Source: Desulfobulbus sp.
GTDB lineage: Bacteria > Desulfobacterota > Desulfobulbia > Desulfobulbales > Desulfobulbaceae
DNA length: 8,076 bases
Direction of reading: 5' to 3'
NCBI GenBank assembly: GCA_017998195.1
Contig: JAGODN010000106.1
Location: forward strand, 1 to 8,076
Below the pieces are notes generated by a model. The model did not search any database and had not been told where the DNA came from. It saw only the letters and a list, made by a program, of their open reading frames with translations. The stretch's first letter is position 1. Each line of letters opens with the position of its first letter. Made by a program: the position numbers and the translations under genes. Shown piece after piece: positions 5,562 to 8,076 of the stretch.

Positions 5562-7193
5562 TCAGCCGAGGATGGCCTTGAGGTCTTCCTCGGGGGTTTC
5601 GCTGACAGGCTTGATGGCAAAGGTGTCCACCAGGAACTGGAGCACCGCCGGGGTGACAAAGGCCGGCAGCGACGGCCCGAGGCGGATGTCCTTGATGCCC
5701 AGGTAGAGCAGGGTGAGCAGGATGGCCACGGCCTTCTGCTCGTACCAGGAGAGGATCATGGACAGCGGCAGGTCGTTGACCTCGCAGTCAAAGGCCTTGG
5801 CCAGCGCCACCGCGATCTGGATGGCCGAGTAGGCGTCGTTGCACTGGCCCACGTCCAGGAGGCGCGGGATGCCGCCGATGTCGCCCAGCTGCATGTCGAA
5901 GAAGCGGAACTTGCCGCAGGCGAGCGTCAGCACCACGCAGTCCTTGGGCACCTGCTCGACGAACTTGGTGTAGTAGTTGCGGCCGGGCTTGGCGCCGTCG
6001 CAGCCGCCCACCAGGAAGAAGTGGCGGATGGCCTTCGCCTTCACCGCCTCGATCACCTTGTCGGCCACGCCGAGCACGGCATTGCGACCGAAGCCGACCA
6101 GCACCTGGCCCTTGTCCACGTCGTCGGTGAAGCCGTCCATGGCCAGCGCCATGGCGACCACGGCCGAGTAGTCCTTGTCGGTGATGTGCTTCACGCCCGG
6201 CCAGCCGACCAGGCCGTTGGTGAACACCCGGTCCTTGTAACTGTCCAGCGGCTTCTGGATGCAGTTGGTGGTGAACAGGATCGGTCCCGGGAAGTTGGGG
6301 AACTCCTTCTGCTGGTTCTGCCAGGCGGTGCCGAAGTGACCGTAGAAGTGCGGGTACTTCTTCAGCTCCGGGTAGCCGTGGCAGGGCAGCATCTCGCCGT
6401 GGGTGTAGATGTCGATACCCTTTCCCTCGGTCTGCTTGAGCAGCATCTCCAGGTCGTGCAGGTCATGGCCGGTGATGAGGATGCACTTGTTCCTGCGGTG
6501 CCCCAGCGGCACCGGGGTGGGCACCGGGTGGCCGTAGGTGGAGGTGTTGCCGGCATCGAGCAGTTCCATGGCCTTGAGGTTGATCTCGCCGGCCTTGAGC
6601 ACGAACGGCACGCCCTGCTCCACGGTCATACCCTTTTTGAGCAGCATGGTCAGCGCCTCGTAGCAGAAGGCGGCCACGGCCGGGTCGGTCTTGCCGAGGA
6701 TGGCGGCGTGGTCGGCATAGGCGGCGATGCCCTTGAGGCCGTAGAGCACGGTCTGCTTGAGCGAGCGGACGTTCTCGTCCGCGTCCAGGTTCTCGATCAG
6801 GTTCAGCGCCTTGCCCTGGGCGGCCAGCTCGGCCACGCTGCCGGCCGGGATGAAGCTGGCCTGGGGCTCGCTGAAAGCGGTGTTGCCGCCGGCGGCCGCG
6901 ACCTTGGCCTTCATCGCCTCGCGCAGTTCGACCGTGCGCTGGAGCAGGACCAGGAACCGGTCCGGGTCGAAGTCCACGTTGGTCAGGGTGGAGAAGATGG
7001 CTTCATAGGTGAAGTGGTCGGTGGCGTCATCGACGATGCCCAGCCGGCGGCCTTCCTGGGCGTACAGGGCGAGTCCCTGCAGGGCGTACACGAGCAGGTC
7101 CTGGAGGTCGGCGACCTCCTCGTTCTTGCCGCACACGCCGATGACGCTGCAGCCGATTCCCTTGGCGGTCTGTTCACACTGGTTGCAAAACAT
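5562..7193 (-). CDS. hcp: Hybrid cluster protein (Hcp; NO reductase / hydroxylamine reductase)
   Basis: Hcp is a cytoplasmic iron-sulfur enzyme that reduces hydroxylamine in vitro and is thought to remove nitric oxide in cells. This 543-residue protein is near the length of the Desulfovibrio vulgaris enzyme. The N-terminal cysteines C3, C6, C15 and C21 have the CX2C-X8-CX5C spacing that binds a [4Fe-4S] cubane in strict anaerobes, unlike the [2Fe-2S] type of facultative bacteria. All eight hybrid-cluster ligands are visible: H243 (GHDLHD), E267 (HGEMLP), C311 (TTNCIQ), C398 (GGCDGAKPGR, the persulfidated position), C426 (LACGKF), C451 (GQCNDA), and E485/K487 (WYEQKA). The ATG at 7193 is preceded by a strong AAGGAG at 7201-7206. 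It is the first gene of a four-gene operon and diverges from the HcpR-like regulator, whose predicted site lies in the shared promoter region. Confidence 0.97.
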   Translation of the reverse strand: MFCNQCEQTAKGIGCSVIGVCGKNEEVADLQDLLVYALQGLALYAQEGRRLGIVDDATDHFTYEAIFSTLTNVDFDPDRFLVLLQRTVELREAMKAKVAAAGGNTAFSEPQASFIPAGSVAELAAQGKALNLIENLDADENVRSLKQTVLYGLKGIAAYADHAAILGKTDPAVAAFCYEALTMLLKKGMTVEQGVPFVLKAGEINLKAMELLDAGNTSTYGHPVPTPVPLGHRRNKCILITGHDLHDLEMLLKQTEGKGIDIYTHGEMLPCHGYPELKKYPHFYGHFGTAWQNQQKEFPNFPGPILFTTNCIQKPLDSYKDRVFTNGLVGWPGVKHITDKDYSAVVAMALAMDGFTDDVDKGQVLVGFGRNAVLGVADKVIEAVKAKAIRHFFLVGGCDGAKPGRNYYTKFVEQVPKDCVVLTLACGKFRFFDMQLGDIGGIPRLLDVGQCNDAYSAIQIAVALAKAFDCEVNDLPLSMILSWYEQKAVAILLTLLYLGIKDIRLGPSLPAFVTPAVLQFLVDTFAIKPVSETPEEDLKAILG

Positions 7194-7256
7194 GGTTGTT
7201 CTCCTTGTCTGGGGTTTAGAGTCGCAGTGGACGGCGTTTGTTTGTAGTATGCCGCC

Positions 7257-7262
7257 ACTCTA
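7257..7262 (-). promoter_or_regulatory. Predicted -10 element of the activator-dependent hcp promoter
   Basis: On the minus strand TAGAGT at 7257-7262 matches the -10 consensus at 4 of 6 positions, and predicts a start near 7250 and a leader of about 57 bases. The hexamer 17 bases upstream (AAGGAA) is a poor -35, as expected for a promoter that needs an activator. The palindrome at 7284-7297 is then centred about 41 bases upstream. Confidence 0.5.
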
Positions 7263-7283
7263 GCCGATTTCCGGCTCCTTTCC

Positions 7284-7297
7284 TTGACCTGGGTCAA
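7284..7297. promoter_or_regulatory. HcpR binding site in the hcp-hcpR divergent region
   Basis: TTGACC-TG-GGTCAA is a perfect 14-bp palindrome. It agrees with the core of the HcpR signal I recall being described for Desulfuromonas and Desulfotalea (TTGACC-N2-GGTCAA). It is centred about 41 bases upstream of the predicted hcp start, suiting class II activation, and about 30 bases before the regulator's ATG, so it could also allow autoregulation. Confidence 0.85.
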
Positions 7298-7320
7298 AAA
7301 CCGTACGTTTTCAGAAAAAA

Positions 7321-7986
7321 ATGAACAACACGATGGACACCCTCGCCCGCAGCCTGCTGTTCAGCGGCCTGCCGGCGGAGCAGCTGGGCCAGATCGCCGA
7401 TATCGCCGTCACCAGGAAATTCGCCCGCAACGCCGCGGTGTTCCACGAGGGCGACCCGGGCATCGGCTTCTACATGGTGGCAGCCGGCAAGGTGAAGATA
7501 TATAAGATGTCCCCTGATGGCAAGGAACAGATTCTGCACATCTTCGGGCCGGGCGAGCCGTTCGGCGAGGTGCCGGTGTTCCACGGCAATCCCTTCCCGG
7601 CCAACGCCAGCACGCTCACCGAGGCGGAGTTGCTCTTCTTCCCGCGACCGGCCTTTGTCGAACTGATCACCCGCACGCCCTCGCTCGCCCTGAACATGCT
7701 CGCCGTGCTCGCCCAGCGGCTGCGCCGGTTCGCCACCCAGATCGAGAACCTGTCGCTCAAGGAGGTACCCGGCCGGCTGGCCTCGTACCTGGGCTACCTG
7801 GCGGAGGAACAGGGCAACCCGGACCGGGTGGTGCTCGACATTCCCAAGGGCCAGTTGGCCAGCCTGCTTGGCGCCAGTTCCGAGACCCTGTCGCGGATCT
7901 TCGCCCGGATGACCGACGAGGGGCTTATTCGGGTGGAGGGCAGGACCATTCATCTGCTCGACCAGGCGGCCCTGCGCGAGCGTTAG
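7321..7986 (+). CDS. hcpR: CRP/FNR-family regulator, HcpR-like (nitrosative stress regulator of hcp)
   Basis: This 221-residue protein has an N-terminal cyclic-nucleotide-binding-type beta barrel (about 12-115), a long dimerisation helix (about 118-148) and a C-terminal HTH_Crp domain (about 150-213). The recognition helix reads SSETLSR, with E188, S191 and R192 matching the FNR-type E..SR arrangement, which reads TTGA half-sites; this agrees with the TTGACC palindrome next to the gene. It has no cysteine at all, so it cannot sense through an FNR-type iron-sulfur cluster. Histidines H42, H73 and H88 in the sensor domain leave heme binding possible, as proposed for some HcpR proteins. The ATG at 7321 follows an A-rich run with only a weak ribosome binding site; a second ATG at 7333 is possible. 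Divergent placement from hcp supports the identification strongly. Confidence 0.87.
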   Translation: MNNTMDTLARSLLFSGLPAEQLGQIADIAVTRKFARNAAVFHEGDPGIGFYMVAAGKVKIYKMSPDGKEQILHIFGPGEPFGEVPVFHGNPFPANASTLTEAELLFFPRPAFVELITRTPSLALNMLAVLAQRLRRFATQIENLSLKEVPGRLASYLGYLAEEQGNPDRVVLDIPKGQLASLLGASSETLSRIFARMTDEGLIRVEGRTIHLLDQAALRER

Positions 7987-8076
7987 ATGCCTGCTTGCGG
8001 GACTGGCGGTGCGGGGACGAAGCGCTGATCCGGCGGAAAGGGGAGCGGAGGGAGGCGGGGTTGGGGAGAAATTAGG
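7987..8076. other. Downstream region with nothing recognisable
   Basis: These last 90 bases after the regulator's stop codon are GC-rich, then purine-rich. I see no convincing hairpin with a T-run, no promoter and no start of another gene. Confidence 0.5.

Noticed and set aside
4601..5572. An 11-base sequence (TCAGCCGAGGA) repeated at the stop codons of the siroheme reductase gene (4601) and hcp (5562)
   Set aside because: Both proteins happen to end in similar residues (KAVLG and KAILG) with the same codons; the match does not extend and no further copy was noticed, so chance is the simplest explanation.
6021..7247. Long plus-strand open frame (408 codons) opposite hcp
   Set aside because: It is antisense to a fully conserved Hcp with all cluster ligands and has a biased, domain-less composition.

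Overview
This window is GC-rich and gene-dense. It most resembles an obligately anaerobic, sulfate-reducer-like member of the Desulfobacterota (the former delta-proteobacteria, possibly near Desulfobulbaceae). The evidence is a hybrid cluster protein with the strict-anaerobe cysteine spacing, a Desulfovibrio-type single-cluster ferredoxin, a small siroheme sulfite/nitrite reductase, and an HcpR-like regulator with its TTGACC-N2-GGTCAA site. The lineage is an inference. No mobile element, CRISPR array, tRNA or rRNA was seen.

Layout. Positions 1-725 (minus) hold the 5' part of a secreted M15/VanY-type D-alanyl-D-alanine carboxypeptidase that runs off the left edge. Positions 823-2865 (minus) encode a soluble hybrid histidine kinase (PAS-PAS-HisKA-HATPase-receiver). 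Its promoter lies at 2948-2975, overlapped by a CRP/FNR-type palindrome and flanked by a second, unrelated palindrome. Positions 3123-3641 (minus) encode a shikimate-kinase-family protein with its own likely promoter. Positions 3832-7193 (minus) are a four-gene redox operon: hcp, a 62-residue ferredoxin, a 210-residue siroheme reductase, and a 245-residue iron-sulfur protein with an unusual second cluster motif. It is closed by a strong rho-independent terminator at 3765-3809. Positions 7321-7986 (plus) encode the divergent CRP/FNR-family regulator HcpR. The last 90 bases hold nothing recognisable.

How it fits together. The regulator and hcp diverge from a 127-base spacer holding a perfect TTGACC-TG-GGTCAA palindrome. 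Its centre sits about 41 bases upstream of the predicted hcp transcription start, the position expected for class II activation. The likely model is that HcpR senses nitrosative stress (NO, nitrite or hydroxylamine) and switches on the operon. The ferredoxin and iron-sulfur protein would then feed electrons to Hcp and the siroheme enzyme. A related half-conserved site over the kinase promoter may link that signalling gene to the same regulator. The operon's two larger intercistronic gaps each contain a long hairpin with no U-tract, which suggests segmental mRNA control.
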